From Acidobacteriota bacterium (GTDB taxonomy: Bacteria; Acidobacteriota; Terriglobia; Acidiferrales; UBA7541), in the NCBI GenBank assembly GCA_013289715.1, contig JABCZJ010000007.1:124001-188000 (forward strand): a stretch of 64,000 nucleotides of DNA. Reading direction: 5' to 3'. The notes beneath the pieces are model-generated. The model made no database searches. It was given only the letters and a program-made list of their open reading frames with translations, and was not told the DNA's origin. Each line of letters begins with the position of its first letter. Position 1 is the first letter of the stretch. A program made the translations under genes and the position numbers. Below, one piece after another: positions 17,058 to 25,385 of the stretch.

Positions 17058-17153
17058 GAAAAACAGATCCCTCTCTGCGTCCCGCGCCCGCCGGACTGCG
17101 GCGGGCAAGAAAAAGCGCGGGACTCCGTTCGGGATGACAATCGCTGCGATTTG
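17058..17153. repeat. Dispersed intergenic repeat, copy B
   Basis: Second copy of the element at 7635-7735, lying between rsmD and recG. The two copies share the blocks GGGCAAGAAAAAGCGCG, ACTCCGTTC or GCTCCGTTC, and GGATGACA, with a few small indels between them. No coding potential is seen. Confidence 0.75.
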
Positions 17154-17209
17154 GCAGCAAACCAGGAAGCCGTGGCCTGACGTAAGACAATAGTTATCTC
17201 AAAGATTCC

Positions 17210-19327
17210 CTAGCCTACGGAAGCCAAATGATAGCGCTGGCGCCAGCTGGGGCTTACGGATTCCAGGCGCGCGATGATCTCTGCGGCGCGCTGGGGATTT
17301 TCGGCGAGCGCGAAGGCTTCGCGGCGCGCCAGCTCCAGGATTTCGTGATCGCGCAGCGGTTGCGCTACGGAAAAGGCGGCGTCGCCGTGCTGGCGGGTGC
17401 CGAAAAATTCGCCGGGGCCGCGCTGCTTCAGGTCCTGCTCGGCGATTTCGAAACCGTTGCAGGTGGCGACCATGGTTTCGATGCGGGCGCGGGCTTCGCC
17501 GCTAATATTTTTGCGCGCGACGAGGATGCAGCGCGATTTTTCGCTGCCGCGTCCGATGCGGCCGCGCAGCTGATGGAGCTGCGCGAGGCCGAAGCGGTCG
17601 GCGTGCTCGATGACCATTAAGGTGGCGTTGGGGACGTCCACGCCGACTTCGATTACCGTGGTGGCGACCAGGATCTGGATTTCATTGCGGCGAAATTGAT
17701 CCATCACGGAATCTTTTTCGTCGTTTTTCAGGCGGCCGTGCAGCAGGCCGATGCGCAATTGCGGGAAGACGTGTTTCGCGAGGCGTTCGTATTCGGCGGT
17801 GGCGGCTTTCAGTTCCTGTTTCGATTCTTCGATTACGGGATAGACGACGTAGGCTTGGCGTCCGGCGGAGATTTCGCGGCGGACAGCCTCCCAGACAGCT
17901 AGAAGCTGGCTTTCCTCTTTCCATAGCGTTTCGATGGGCGTGCGGCCGGGGGGCATTTCGTCAATCACGGAAATTTCCAGATCGCCGTACAGAGTGAGCG
18001 CGAGCGTGCGCGGGATGGGCGTGGCGGTCATTACCAGGACGTGCGGGGAGACGCCTTTGTCTATCAGGCGTTTGCGCTGGAGGACGCCGAAGCGGTGTTG
18101 TTCGTCCACGATGACGAGGCCGAGCTTTTTGAAGGCCACGGGATCTTCGATTAGCGCGTGGGTGCCGACCACGATTTGGGCTGCACCACTTTCGACGCGC
18201 GCGAGGGCTTCATCCTTCCTAGAGCGTTTGCGGCCGCTCGCGATCAATTCGACTCCGTAGCCGGCAGCCTGGAAGATGCGGCGCGCGGAAAGATAATGTT
18301 GCGCGGCGAGAATTTCCGTGGGGGCCATCAGGGCGACTTGATAGCCGTTCTCGATGACGATCGTGGCGGCTTCGAATGCCACGATCGTTTTGCCGCTGCC
18401 GACGTCGCCTTCGAGCAGGCGATTCATGGGGAAAGGCTTTTCCAGATCGGCGGCAATCTCTGCGAGCACGCGTTTCTGCGCGGTGGTGGGCTTGAAAGGC
18501 AGAATTCGTTTCACGGCGGCGCGAACTTTTTCCTCGCGTACGCGCATGGCAATGCCGCGGCGGGAGTGGTCGCCCAGGCGGCGCAGGGCCAGGGCGAGTT
18601 GATAGTAGAAAAATTCCTCGAAGATCAGGCGAATTTGCGCGGGGCTGCGGTAGTTGTTAAGCAACTCGATGCTTTGGTCCTGCGGAGGGAAGTGCGCGTA
18701 GAGCAGGGCTTCGCGGCGCGCGGGGAAGCGATAGCGTTCGAGAATTTGCGGCGGGAGCGGTTCGGGAATATTGCCGTCGAAATTGGCGAGCACGCGGTAG
18801 ATGATGCGGCGCAACATGCGAGAGCTGATGGCGCCGATGGCTTCGTAGATGGGGACGATGCGGCCGACTTCGGTGGAATCGGCGGCGCCGCCTTCGCTGG
18901 CGCCTATGAATTCCATTTGGGGGTTGACCATTTCCAGGCGGCCGGGGCGGTAACGGTCTTCGTCCACTTTTCCGTGCAGGACTAGTTTTTGGCCGTCCTT
19001 CAATTTTCCTTCAAGATAGCCGCCGTGGAAGAAACGGACGTAGACCGTGCCGGATGCATCGCGGACCGCGACGTGGAAAATTGAGCGGCGGCTGCGTTGG
19101 AAGCGGACGGTGGTGCCTCCGCCGCCCGTGACTTCGGCGAAAATTGTTTGCACCTGGCCGGGGATTATTTCGGCGATGGGGGTGAAGCGGAGGCGGTCTT
19201 CGTAGCGGAAAGGGAGGCAGCTCAGCAGATCACCGACGGTGATGATGCCGCGAGCTTCGAGAGTGGCGGCGCGTTGCGGGCCTACGCCGTCGAGGTATTG
19301 GACCGAGTTGGTGAGGGAGATGGGCAT
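17210..19327 (-). CDS. recG: ATP-dependent DNA helicase RecG
   Basis: 705-aa RecG, a branch-migration helicase that remodels stalled replication forks and Holliday junctions. The N-terminal helix-hairpin-like start (VQYLDGVGPQRAATLEARGI) and OB-fold wedge domain (about residues 50-140) are followed by superfamily 2 motifs: Walker A GDVGSGKT at 307-314, motif II DEQH in VIVDEQHRFGVLQR, TATPIPRTLAL, and the C-terminal LLHGRLKNDEKD and QLRGRIGRG blocks. Length is typical. It begins at an ATG; the gene upstream on the same strand is over 6 kb away, so it probably has its own promoter. Confidence 0.95.
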   Translation of the reverse strand: MPISLTNSVQYLDGVGPQRAATLEARGIITVGDLLSCLPFRYEDRLRFTPIAEIIPGQVQTIFAEVTGGGGTTVRFQRSRRSIFHVAVRDASGTVYVRFFHGGYLEGKLKDGQKLVLHGKVDEDRYRPGRLEMVNPQMEFIGASEGGAADSTEVGRIVPIYEAIGAISSRMLRRIIYRVLANFDGNIPEPLPPQILERYRFPARREALLYAHFPPQDQSIELLNNYRSPAQIRLIFEEFFYYQLALALRRLGDHSRRGIAMRVREEKVRAAVKRILPFKPTTAQKRVLAEIAADLEKPFPMNRLLEGDVGSGKTIVAFEAATIVIENGYQVALMAPTEILAAQHYLSARRIFQAAGYGVELIASGRKRSRKDEALARVESGAAQIVVGTHALIEDPVAFKKLGLVIVDEQHRFGVLQRKRLIDKGVSPHVLVMTATPIPRTLALTLYGDLEISVIDEMPPGRTPIETLWKEESQLLAVWEAVRREISAGRQAYVVYPVIEESKQELKAATAEYERLAKHVFPQLRIGLLHGRLKNDEKDSVMDQFRRNEIQILVATTVIEVGVDVPNATLMVIEHADRFGLAQLHQLRGRIGRGSEKSRCILVARKNISGEARARIETMVATCNGFEIAEQDLKQRGPGEFFGTRQHGDAAFSVAQPLRDHEILELARREAFALAENPQRAAEIIARLESVSPSWRQRYHLASVG

Positions 19328-19346
19328 CGGGACGTGTGTGCTTGTC

Positions 19347-19376
19347 TTGCACCGGCGGTTGCATCACTTTTATACC
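19347..19376 (+). promoter_or_regulatory. Possible sigma-70-type promoter
   Basis: TTGCAC at 19347-19352 and TATACC at 19371-19376 are separated by 18 bases and point away from recG toward the small frame at 19439. Predicted from sequence resemblance only. Confidence 0.35.
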
Positions 19377-19438
19377 ATCGGTCGCGTGTCGCACGGGAAG
19401 GCGCAGCGTTTACTACACAAAGCAAAGAGGGAAAAACA

Positions 19439-19642
19439 TTGAACTCACGGAGTGAGTTGGAACGTATTAGGAGTTGGGGACCTCAGAGCAACTTTGTTCG
19501 CGACTGTGAGCCAAGCGAAGTGGCTAGCCTCGTGCAGGCTGTGGAAATGTTGAGATTTGAGTTGGCGGAAACGCTGCGACAGCGCGCGTTCGCGGTGTGT
19601 AAACCGCTCCCTTGCAACGTTTTAGATGGGGAGCGCATCTGA
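19439..19642 (+). CDS. Candidate small protein, 67 aa
   Basis: A short open frame in the roughly 500-bp gap between recG and the ECF sigma gene. It begins with TTG, preceded by AGAGGG eight to nine bases upstream and by a promoter-like pair at 19347-19376. The product is soluble, with a helical middle (VASLVQAVEMLRFELAETLRQRAF) and two Cys near the end (VCKPLPC). I recognise no family. It may be a genuine small protein or chance; the rest of the gap (19643-19831) shows nothing I can name. Confidence 0.35.
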   Translation: MNSRSELERIRSWGPQSNFVRDCEPSEVASLVQAVEMLRFELAETLRQRAFAVCKPLPCNVLDGERI

Positions 19643-19831
19643 GCGAGAAGGTGTACCTTGGGGCAGCTGTCCGATAGTGGGAAAACGACGTCCGGCGATG
19701 CTCACCAACGGGCACAGCCGCCGTCTATCTTCACGGTACCGGCAGGCAGGGCTGATACCGGAACTGGCGGGATCCACGCTCCCGGTTCGTGTGGCGCGGA
19801 CCAGGACGTAACCAGGCAGGCGATAAACACC

Positions 19832-20464
19832 ATGGGGATGAGCGTCGCGCTCGACATCGAGGCGCGCCAGGCAGCGGCGGCGAAGGTTGCGGAAGAGCAA
19901 GCGCTGGTCCGCAAAGCGCAGGCTGGAGACCGCCTGGCGTTTGAGGCATTGGTACGTCGCTTCGACCGCGAGGTTTTGCGGCTGGCGCTGAATTTGGTGC
20001 ATCGTCCGGAAGATGCGCGCGACATTTATCAAGAGAGTTTTCTGCGCGTTTACAAGAACCTGCACCGCTTCCGGTTCGAGTGCAGTTTTTATACCTGGCT
20101 CTACCGCATTGTGACGAATGTGGCGCTGGATCATTTGCGCCGCCGCACCAGCCGCCGCGAAGACCAGGCGCCGGTGCCGGAAGATGCCGAGGGCGGCACC
20201 AGAGATTTTTTCGATCGCCAGCCGGAACAGAGAGCGGGCGCGAATCCGGAAAGGAATTTGTTGGGGCAGGAACTTGGAGAGCAGATCGCCAGCGCGTTGA
20301 ATAGGCTTTCACCGCGCGAGCGCATGGTCTTCGAGATGAAACATTATCAAGGGTTGAAATTGCGTGCTATCGGGGACATGCTCGGCACGTCTGAAGAGAC
20401 AGTAAAGAATTCGCTGTTCCGGGCGACGCGAAAATTACGCGCGAGCCTGGAAAGCATGCGTTAG
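19832..20464 (+). CDS. ECF sigma factor (RpoE-like)
   Basis: 210-aa extracytoplasmic-function sigma factor. Region 2 covers about residues 36-106 (FEALVRRFDREVLRLAL, DARDIYQESFLRVYKNL, FYTWLYRIVTNVALDHLRR) and region 4 about 150-205 (LNRLSPRERMVFEMKHYQG, LGTSEETVKNSLFRATRKLR). There is no region 3, as expected for ECF. The frame is open far upstream (to 19658), but MGMSVALDIEAR is a reasonable start; ATG 19838 is an alternative. The next gene, 29 bp downstream, encodes a zinc-finger anti-sigma factor, so the pair should form a switch for the genes that follow (two DUF4097 proteins and a PDZ protein). The promoter is not identified. Confidence 0.92.
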   Translation: MGMSVALDIEARQAAAAKVAEEQALVRKAQAGDRLAFEALVRRFDREVLRLALNLVHRPEDARDIYQESFLRVYKNLHRFRFECSFYTWLYRIVTNVALDHLRRRTSRREDQAPVPEDAEGGTRDFFDRQPEQRAGANPERNLLGQELGEQIASALNRLSPRERMVFEMKHYQGLKLRAIGDMLGTSEETVKNSLFRATRKLRASLESMR

Positions 20465-20493
20465 ACGCAATCTGCGCAGCGAGGTCGGAAAGA

Positions 20494-21573
20494 ATGCGGG
20501 AAGCAGGAATGGATGAGAAGAAGAGCCCGGCGTGCGAGGAATTTGAGCCGCGGCTGATGCTCTTTGCGGCCGGGGAACTGGATGCTTCGCAAGTTGTGGA
20601 TTTGAACGATCATCTGCAGCATTGCACCGGATGCAGTCTGGCTTTGACGCAGCAGCAGGAAGTTCTGGCGCTGCTGACTGCGCGACACGCCGAGCCGGAT
20701 GCGGCGTTGCTCGCGAGTTGCCGGGCAGGTTTGGAAGACAGTTTGGATCAGCAGGAAGAGCGGAGTTGGCTGCGCCGCACGATTGGCGCGCTGCTCCCTG
20801 CGAGCTGGATTTCACCGCAGCCTGCCTGGAGCGCGGCGTTGCTGGTGCTGATCGGATTTTCAGTGGGAATGCTGGGGCCGCGTCTGTTGCGCAATGCTGG
20901 CGGCAAAGGCGGCACGGATTCTTCGGTTGCTTCGAATCATGCGACCGGAGTGGTTCCGGGCGGTGTGACCGCAGACCCGGCTTTTGCAAGTTCTCCCACC
21001 GCAGGACTTAGTTCTCTCGATATGCGCACCGCAAGCGTCGCAGGCATCAATGTATTTCCCGCCGAGGATAATCAGCCGCCGCAAGTGCAACTGCAATTGA
21101 ATGCGCGACAGCCCTACACCGTACGCGGCACGGTAAATGACGACGATGTCAAACAGATGCTGATGTACATCCTGCACAATAATCAGCGCTTCGATCCGGA
21201 TGTGCGGCTGGACGCTGTGGATTTGCTGCGCATGCGCAACAACGATCCGGATGTGCGCTCGGCGTTGTGCCAAGCCGTGCACACAGATCACAACGCTGCA
21301 GTGCGGTTGAAAGCGCTGGAAGCTTTGAATGGCGCTGAGCCACAGGACATCATTCGACAAACTCTTCTCGATGCGTTGGTGGACGATCAGAACCCCGGAG
21401 TCCGCGTGGAAGCAATCAACGCGTTGCGCGACATGGCCGCCAAAGGCCAAGTAGACGCGGACGATCATCTGCTCGCGGTACTGCGTGAACGGATGACCAA
21501 AGACCCCAGCACTTACATCCGGTTGCAGAGCGCGGAAGTAATACGCGATCTGGGCCCGCGGCAAAAATTCTAA
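20494..21573 (+). CDS. Zinc-finger anti-sigma factor with periplasmic HEAT repeats
   Basis: 359-aa single-pass membrane protein. The cytoplasmic N-terminus has a zinc anti-sigma motif: C14 ... H40-x3-C44-x2-C47. One transmembrane helix spans about 112-133 (AWSAALLVLIGFSVGMLG). The periplasmic part has a flexible Ser/Gly-rich stretch (134-205) and then four HEAT-like helical repeats (about 213-355) marked by DVRLDAVDLLRM, AVRLKALEALNG, GVRVEAINALRDM and YIRLQSAEVIRDL. Known zf-HC2 anti-sigma factors bind their sigma partner through the N-terminal domain; a HEAT array outside the membrane would be the sensing part, which is inference. ATG 20509 is an alternative start. It stops just before the next start (21576), consistent with translational coupling. 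Confidence 0.88.
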   Translation: MREAGMDEKKSPACEEFEPRLMLFAAGELDASQVVDLNDHLQHCTGCSLALTQQQEVLALLTARHAEPDAALLASCRAGLEDSLDQQEERSWLRRTIGALLPASWISPQPAWSAALLVLIGFSVGMLGPRLLRNAGGKGGTDSSVASNHATGVVPGGVTADPAFASSPTAGLSSLDMRTASVAGINVFPAEDNQPPQVQLQLNARQPYTVRGTVNDDDVKQMLMYILHNNQRFDPDVRLDAVDLLRMRNNDPDVRSALCQAVHTDHNAAVRLKALEALNGAEPQDIIRQTLLDALVDDQNPGVRVEAINALRDMAAKGQVDADDHLLAVLRERMTKDPSTYIRLQSAEVIRDLGPRQKF

Positions 21574-21575
21574 AC

Positions 21576-22979
21576 ATGATCAGAGCGTCGTACATTCCGC
21601 GAGTGCGGCAGAAAATCGCGGCACGGATTGGTGTGCCCGGCGGGATTTTCGCGGCAGGGATCGGTTACGCTTTTTTGGCGATCACTTTGGCGATTCCGGC
21701 TTCGGCTGCAGCGGATGGGACGGATAAGGCGAAAACGGAACGGCAGAATCACGCCGGGCCGCGGGTTAGCACCGAGCTGACGGGAGCCATCGCGGTGCGC
21801 GATGGACAGCGGCTGCACCTCGTGACGGATTTGGGCAACATCGTCATCAAGACGCAGAATTCGGGAAAGATCGATTACAAAGTTCACCTCGAAGCGGACG
21901 CCACGCAAAAAGACGCGAAGCAACTCCTGAAAAATTTTATTGCCACGGCCAATACCACGGCCGAGGGTGTGTATTTTCGCGGGCAATGCCTGGGCCGGCA
22001 TGCCAGCGGGCGCTTGTGGGTAACGGTGGAAGTAAATGTTCCGAGGAATATTAATCTGGATGTGTTGACCGGCGGCGGAAACATCGAGACTGAGGAAATC
22101 ATCGGCTCGGCGACGCTCGCGACTTCCGGAGGAAACATCGTGATGGGGAATGTTGGTGGCGCGGCGCATCTTTCCACCGAAGGCGGGCATATCACGGTGA
22201 AGAACGTGGCGGGTGCACTGGCGGCGAGCACCGGAGGCGGGCACATCACCACCGGCACGATCGCGGGCAACGCCATCCTGCATACAGACGGCGGGCACAT
22301 CCGCGTGGCTTCGGTGGAAGGCGTGGCGCATGTTTCGACGGGCGGCGGAAATGTTTCCGTGGAACATTCGGGTAGCCAGCTGGTGGCGGAAACGAACGGC
22401 GGACAAATCGACGTAGGTGAGACCGCGGGACTGGTGCAGGCCAAAACCGGCGGCGGCGGAATTCGCGTGGTGCGCGTTTCCGGGCCGACGAATTTGCAGA
22501 CCAGCGGCGGCAGCATTTATCTGACGGAAGTGGATAGTCCGGTGAAAGCGTCCACCGGTGCGGGAGCGATTACAGCGTGGTTCGTGACGGCAGGCAAAAT
22601 GCCGGGGCAATGCGAACTGCAATCGGGCGAAGGCGACATCGTAGTGTACATCCCGCGGCAACTGCCGGTGACGATTGACGCACAGGTGCAGTCCGGGGAA
22701 GAGCACCACGTGATTTTCGATCCGGCGTTCCCGGCGAAGATCAGCCATGAATCCGTGGCGAACGGAGATGAGTGGATTCGCACCGAGGGGGCGCTGAACG
22801 GCGGCGGCGAAGTAATCCGGCTGCGCACGGTGGCTGGCAATATTCATGTGATGGTGAGCGACGCGAATAGACAAGTTCAGTTGTATCGGCAGCAGATGGA
22901 GCAACTGCAGCAGCAACTGCAATTGCAATTGCGCATGCTGCAGCAGCAGTCGCAGCAGATGATCGAGAACTCGCCGTAG
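21576..22979 (+). CDS. DUF4097-like exported solenoid protein
   Basis: 467 aa. The N-terminus is a signal peptide or anchor (about residues 20-46, GIGYAFLAITLAIPASA). Residues 163-342 contain ten repeats of exactly 18 residues, each with a small-small-G/H/N-I/V turn: the Ile/Val positions are 170, 188, 206, 224, 242, 260, 278, 296, 314 and 332. This periodicity fits a right-handed beta-helix or related solenoid of the DUF4097/adhesin-like type. The C-terminal 40 residues are Gln-rich and probably coiled-coil (QMEQLQQQLQLQLRMLQQQ). Likely periplasmic or surface-attached; ligand unknown. It follows the anti-sigma gene with 2 bp between them and is probably a target of the same sigma factor. Confidence 0.85.
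   Translation: MIRASYIPRVRQKIAARIGVPGGIFAAGIGYAFLAITLAIPASAAADGTDKAKTERQNHAGPRVSTELTGAIAVRDGQRLHLVTDLGNIVIKTQNSGKIDYKVHLEADATQKDAKQLLKNFIATANTTAEGVYFRGQCLGRHASGRLWVTVEVNVPRNINLDVLTGGGNIETEEIIGSATLATSGGNIVMGNVGGAAHLSTEGGHITVKNVAGALAASTGGGHITTGTIAGNAILHTDGGHIRVASVEGVAHVSTGGGNVSVEHSGSQLVAETNGGQIDVGETAGLVQAKTGGGGIRVVRVSGPTNLQTSGGSIYLTEVDSPVKASTGAGAITAWFVTAGKMPGQCELQSGEGDIVVYIPRQLPVTIDAQVQSGEEHHVIFDPAFPAKISHESVANGDEWIRTEGALNGGGEVIRLRTVAGNIHVMVSDANRQVQLYRQQMEQLQQQLQLQLRMLQQQSQQMIENSP
22062..22601 (+). repeat. Ten 18-residue (54-bp) coding repeats
   Basis: Region of the gene at 21576-22979 that encodes residues 163-342. Each 54-bp unit codes for a coil with a GG-I or GG-V turn (GGGNI, SGGNI, EGGHI, GGGHI, DGGHI, GGGNV, NGGQI, GGGGI, SGGSI, GAGAI). 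The spacing never slips over ten units, although the DNA itself has diverged, so the period is probably kept by the protein fold. Confidence 0.85.
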
Positions 22980-23113
22980 GCGGCGCGATGCGGCGCGGCG
23001 CTTCGCTTCGTTGAGAGAGGCGATGGCCTGCGGGCGACGACCAGGAATCCGGCCGACTAGAAGCGGCCGAATGTTCCAGTGAACGAGGGTGTTTCACTCG
23101 AAGGGGGCGTACC

Positions 23114-23941
23114 GTGCAAACGCAGAAAGAAGGTAAAACTTCCGGCAGCAAATCCTGGGACGGCCGATGGCGCATTGCGGGAACCACATTTCGCGGGTTG
23201 TTGTTGCTGGCGGGGATTGCCGGGCTGACGTTTCCCACGCGCGCGGCGGATGAGAACTTCCATAAAATCTATCCTCTGGCCGCGGGCGGGAGCTTCGCGC
23301 TGGAGAACGTGAACGGATCGGTGCAGGTGGAGGGTTGGAGCCGCGACGAAGTGGAAGTGAGCGCGGTGAAGACCGCAGCGCACAACGATTCGCGCGACCT
23401 GGCGCAAGTGAAGATCGAAGTAGACGACAGCCATCCGGGACAAGTGGCGGTGCACACCCGCTACCCGCAGGGCGAGGGCGCGGAAGTTGCGGTGGAATAT
23501 CACGTGCACGTGCCGTATCGGGTGTTGCTGGGTAGCATTGAGACGGTGAACGGCAGCGTGACGGTGCGCGGAGTCGAAGGTGGCGGGGAACTGCGATCCG
23601 TGAACGGAAACGTGGAAGTGTTCGACAGCTCCGGACGATTCAGCGAGAAGACCACGAATGGGAATTTGCGGCTGGAATTGCGCTACTTGATGTCCGGCGG
23701 CCCCATGAATCTGGAAACGGTGAACGGCTCGGTGGTGCTCGGACTTCCCGAAGGCGCTCGAGCCGATTTGAAAGCGCTGGCGATGAACGGCGATATCTAT
23801 TCGGAGTTGCCGGTTACTGCCGCAGCCAGTGCGCCGGCGGCGCGCGCGTTCCGCGCGAAGCTGGGTACCGGCGGCGGCCAAATTTCGGTTCGTACGATCA
23901 ACGGCGGCATACGCCTGGTGGTGCAACGGCCGGGCGTCTGA
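23114..23941 (+). CDS. DUF4097-family exported protein
   Basis: 275 aa with an N-terminal hydrophobic segment (FRGLLLLAGIAGLTF, cleavage probable near TRAA). The rest is beta-rich with repeated VNGSV/VNGNV/TNGNL/MNGDI/INGGI turns (for example ETVNGSVTVRG, ETVNGSVVLGLP), characteristic of DUF4097 proteins, which are predicted beta-solenoids of unknown function. The start is GTG at 23114, after GGGGGCGTACC. It follows the larger solenoid gene by 134 bp and precedes the PDZ gene by 35 bp, so all three probably form an exported set controlled by the upstream ECF sigma factor. Confidence 0.85.
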   Translation: MQTQKEGKTSGSKSWDGRWRIAGTTFRGLLLLAGIAGLTFPTRAADENFHKIYPLAAGGSFALENVNGSVQVEGWSRDEVEVSAVKTAAHNDSRDLAQVKIEVDDSHPGQVAVHTRYPQGEGAEVAVEYHVHVPYRVLLGSIETVNGSVTVRGVEGGGELRSVNGNVEVFDSSGRFSEKTTNGNLRLELRYLMSGGPMNLETVNGSVVLGLPEGARADLKALAMNGDIYSELPVTAAASAPAARAFRAKLGTGGGQISVRTINGGIRLVVQRPGV

Positions 23942-23976
23942 GGGGGCGTAATTCACTCATCGAGAGGACGAATGGC

Positions 23977-25248
23977 ATGAAGCACTTTCAATGCTCGAAC
24001 CTTGTCGGCTGGAGTTTGCTGCTGGTGACGATGGGAATGATGCCGGGAGCTTTGCCGGGTCAGACGACGGAACGCAACGCACAGCAATCCACAAACAATC
24101 CCGCATCGGTCGCACCTTCTGCTTCGACTCCCACGCTTAGAACACCGGCTGCGCCCGAAGAGGGGTGCTTGCACGGCAACGTTTCCCTGGAAGTTCCCTT
24201 GGAACAAATCGACGAGGCGGTACGTAGTATAGATAGCACGATGGACCGGGCGGAAATCGAGCGTGCGCTGCAGCAAGGACTGCGCGACAACCTCGTCGGT
24301 CGGAACGAACAAGTGCGCCAGGAGGTGCAGATGAGTTCCCCGGAGATGCATAGGCTGCAAAGTCTCTCGGCCCAGCTGCGCCTCAACCAAGGACAATTCG
24401 ACGCAAGCGCGAGCGAACTGGCGACGCAGGCGGCGGAACTGGCGGACCTGGCGCAGGAAAATAGCGTGGAAGTGCAGGGGCCGGGCGTCTTTGTTCGTAC
24501 CGATGAAGATGGGAGCGGCTGGCTGGGCGTCGAGATCGGCGAAGTGAGCGCGGAAAAAGCGAAGGACCTGAAACTGACGGCGCAGCGCGGCGTGGTGGTG
24601 ATGGATGTGGAGCCGGACGGGCCAGCGGCGAAGGCCGGGCTGAAGGAAAATGATGTGATCGCGCAGTACGACGGGCAGGTGGTGGAAGGCACGGTGCAAT
24701 TTCGCCGATTGGTGCGTGAGACGCCGACGGGCCGGACCGTGGCGCTGCTGATTTCACGGAATGGCGCGACGCAGAATGTTTCGGTGGAGTTGGGCGAGCG
24801 CAGCGCGTTTTTCGAGAAGCGGATGAAGGGCAAGATGCGCGATTTCGATAATGCGTTGTCGTTCTCAATGCCCAGCCAGGATTTCATGCTGGCGATGCCG
24901 CCGCTGGATGCGCGCATGCCGTCGCTCGGGATCAATGCGGAGGATCTGTCTGGCCAGTTGGGAAGTTATTTTGGTGCGCCGGATGGGACGGGGATTTTGA
25001 TTCGCGAGGTGCGTGCCGGAACGGCGGCGGACAAGGCGGGATTGAAGGCTGGGGACGTGATCGTGAAAGTGGACGGCAGGCCGATTCGCACTTTGTCTGA
25101 TCTGCGGGCGGAATTGCGCGGCAAGAGCGACCAGAAGACGGTGGCTCTGGGAATTATCCGCATGTCAGCGGAGATGAGCGTGACGGTGGGAATTGAAAGG
25201 CCGCAGCCAAGTGAATCGAGCCACGTGGTGCGGCGGGCGGAGATTTAG
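23977..25248 (+). CDS. Exported twin-PDZ protein without protease domain
   Basis: 423 aa. Signal peptide in the first 28 residues (GWSLLLVTMGMMPGALPG). A helical, Glu/Gln-rich region (about 75-165) is followed by PDZ1 (about 181-272: GWLGVEIGEV, RGVVVMDVEPDGPAAKAGL-END) and PDZ2 (about 315-408: GTGILIREVRAGTAADKAGL). No trypsin-like, S41 or other catalytic domain is present, so the protein resembles the C-terminal part of DegP/HtrA without its protease. PDZ domains bind exposed C-termini, so it may detect misfolded envelope proteins. That is inference, supported by its place in a sigma/anti-sigma operon. A weak hairpin with a short T-run lies after it. Confidence 0.85.
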   Translation: MKHFQCSNLVGWSLLLVTMGMMPGALPGQTTERNAQQSTNNPASVAPSASTPTLRTPAAPEEGCLHGNVSLEVPLEQIDEAVRSIDSTMDRAEIERALQQGLRDNLVGRNEQVRQEVQMSSPEMHRLQSLSAQLRLNQGQFDASASELATQAAELADLAQENSVEVQGPGVFVRTDEDGSGWLGVEIGEVSAEKAKDLKLTAQRGVVVMDVEPDGPAAKAGLKENDVIAQYDGQVVEGTVQFRRLVRETPTGRTVALLISRNGATQNVSVELGERSAFFEKRMKGKMRDFDNALSFSMPSQDFMLAMPPLDARMPSLGINAEDLSGQLGSYFGAPDGTGILIREVRAGTAADKAGLKAGDVIVKVDGRPIRTLSDLRAELRGKSDQKTVALGIIRMSAEMSVTVGIERPQPSESSHVVRRAEI

Positions 25249-25283
25249 AAGTTAAGTCAGGAACGTTGCGCGCAATCGAAAAG

Positions 25284-25313
25284 CGGGGCTTGAGGGGATC
25301 ACGCCCCTTTTCC
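25284..25313 (+). terminator. Possible weak intrinsic terminator
   Basis: After the PDZ gene there is CGGGGC, then GAGGGG, then CGCCCCTTTT; either G-run can pair with CCCC, followed by four T residues. The stem is short and the T-run weak, so this is only suggestive. Confidence 0.35.
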
Positions 25314-25385
25314 GTGGCAGGTCAGATTTGGGTTCGCCGCCTTATCGGGAGGTACTCCCGCCAGCGCTCTCTTACCGAAATCGTA

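Noticed and set aside
21570..22928. A long minus-strand open frame across the DUF4097-like gene
   Set aside because: It reflects the 54-bp repeat pattern of the opposite strand and has no signal peptide or family motif.
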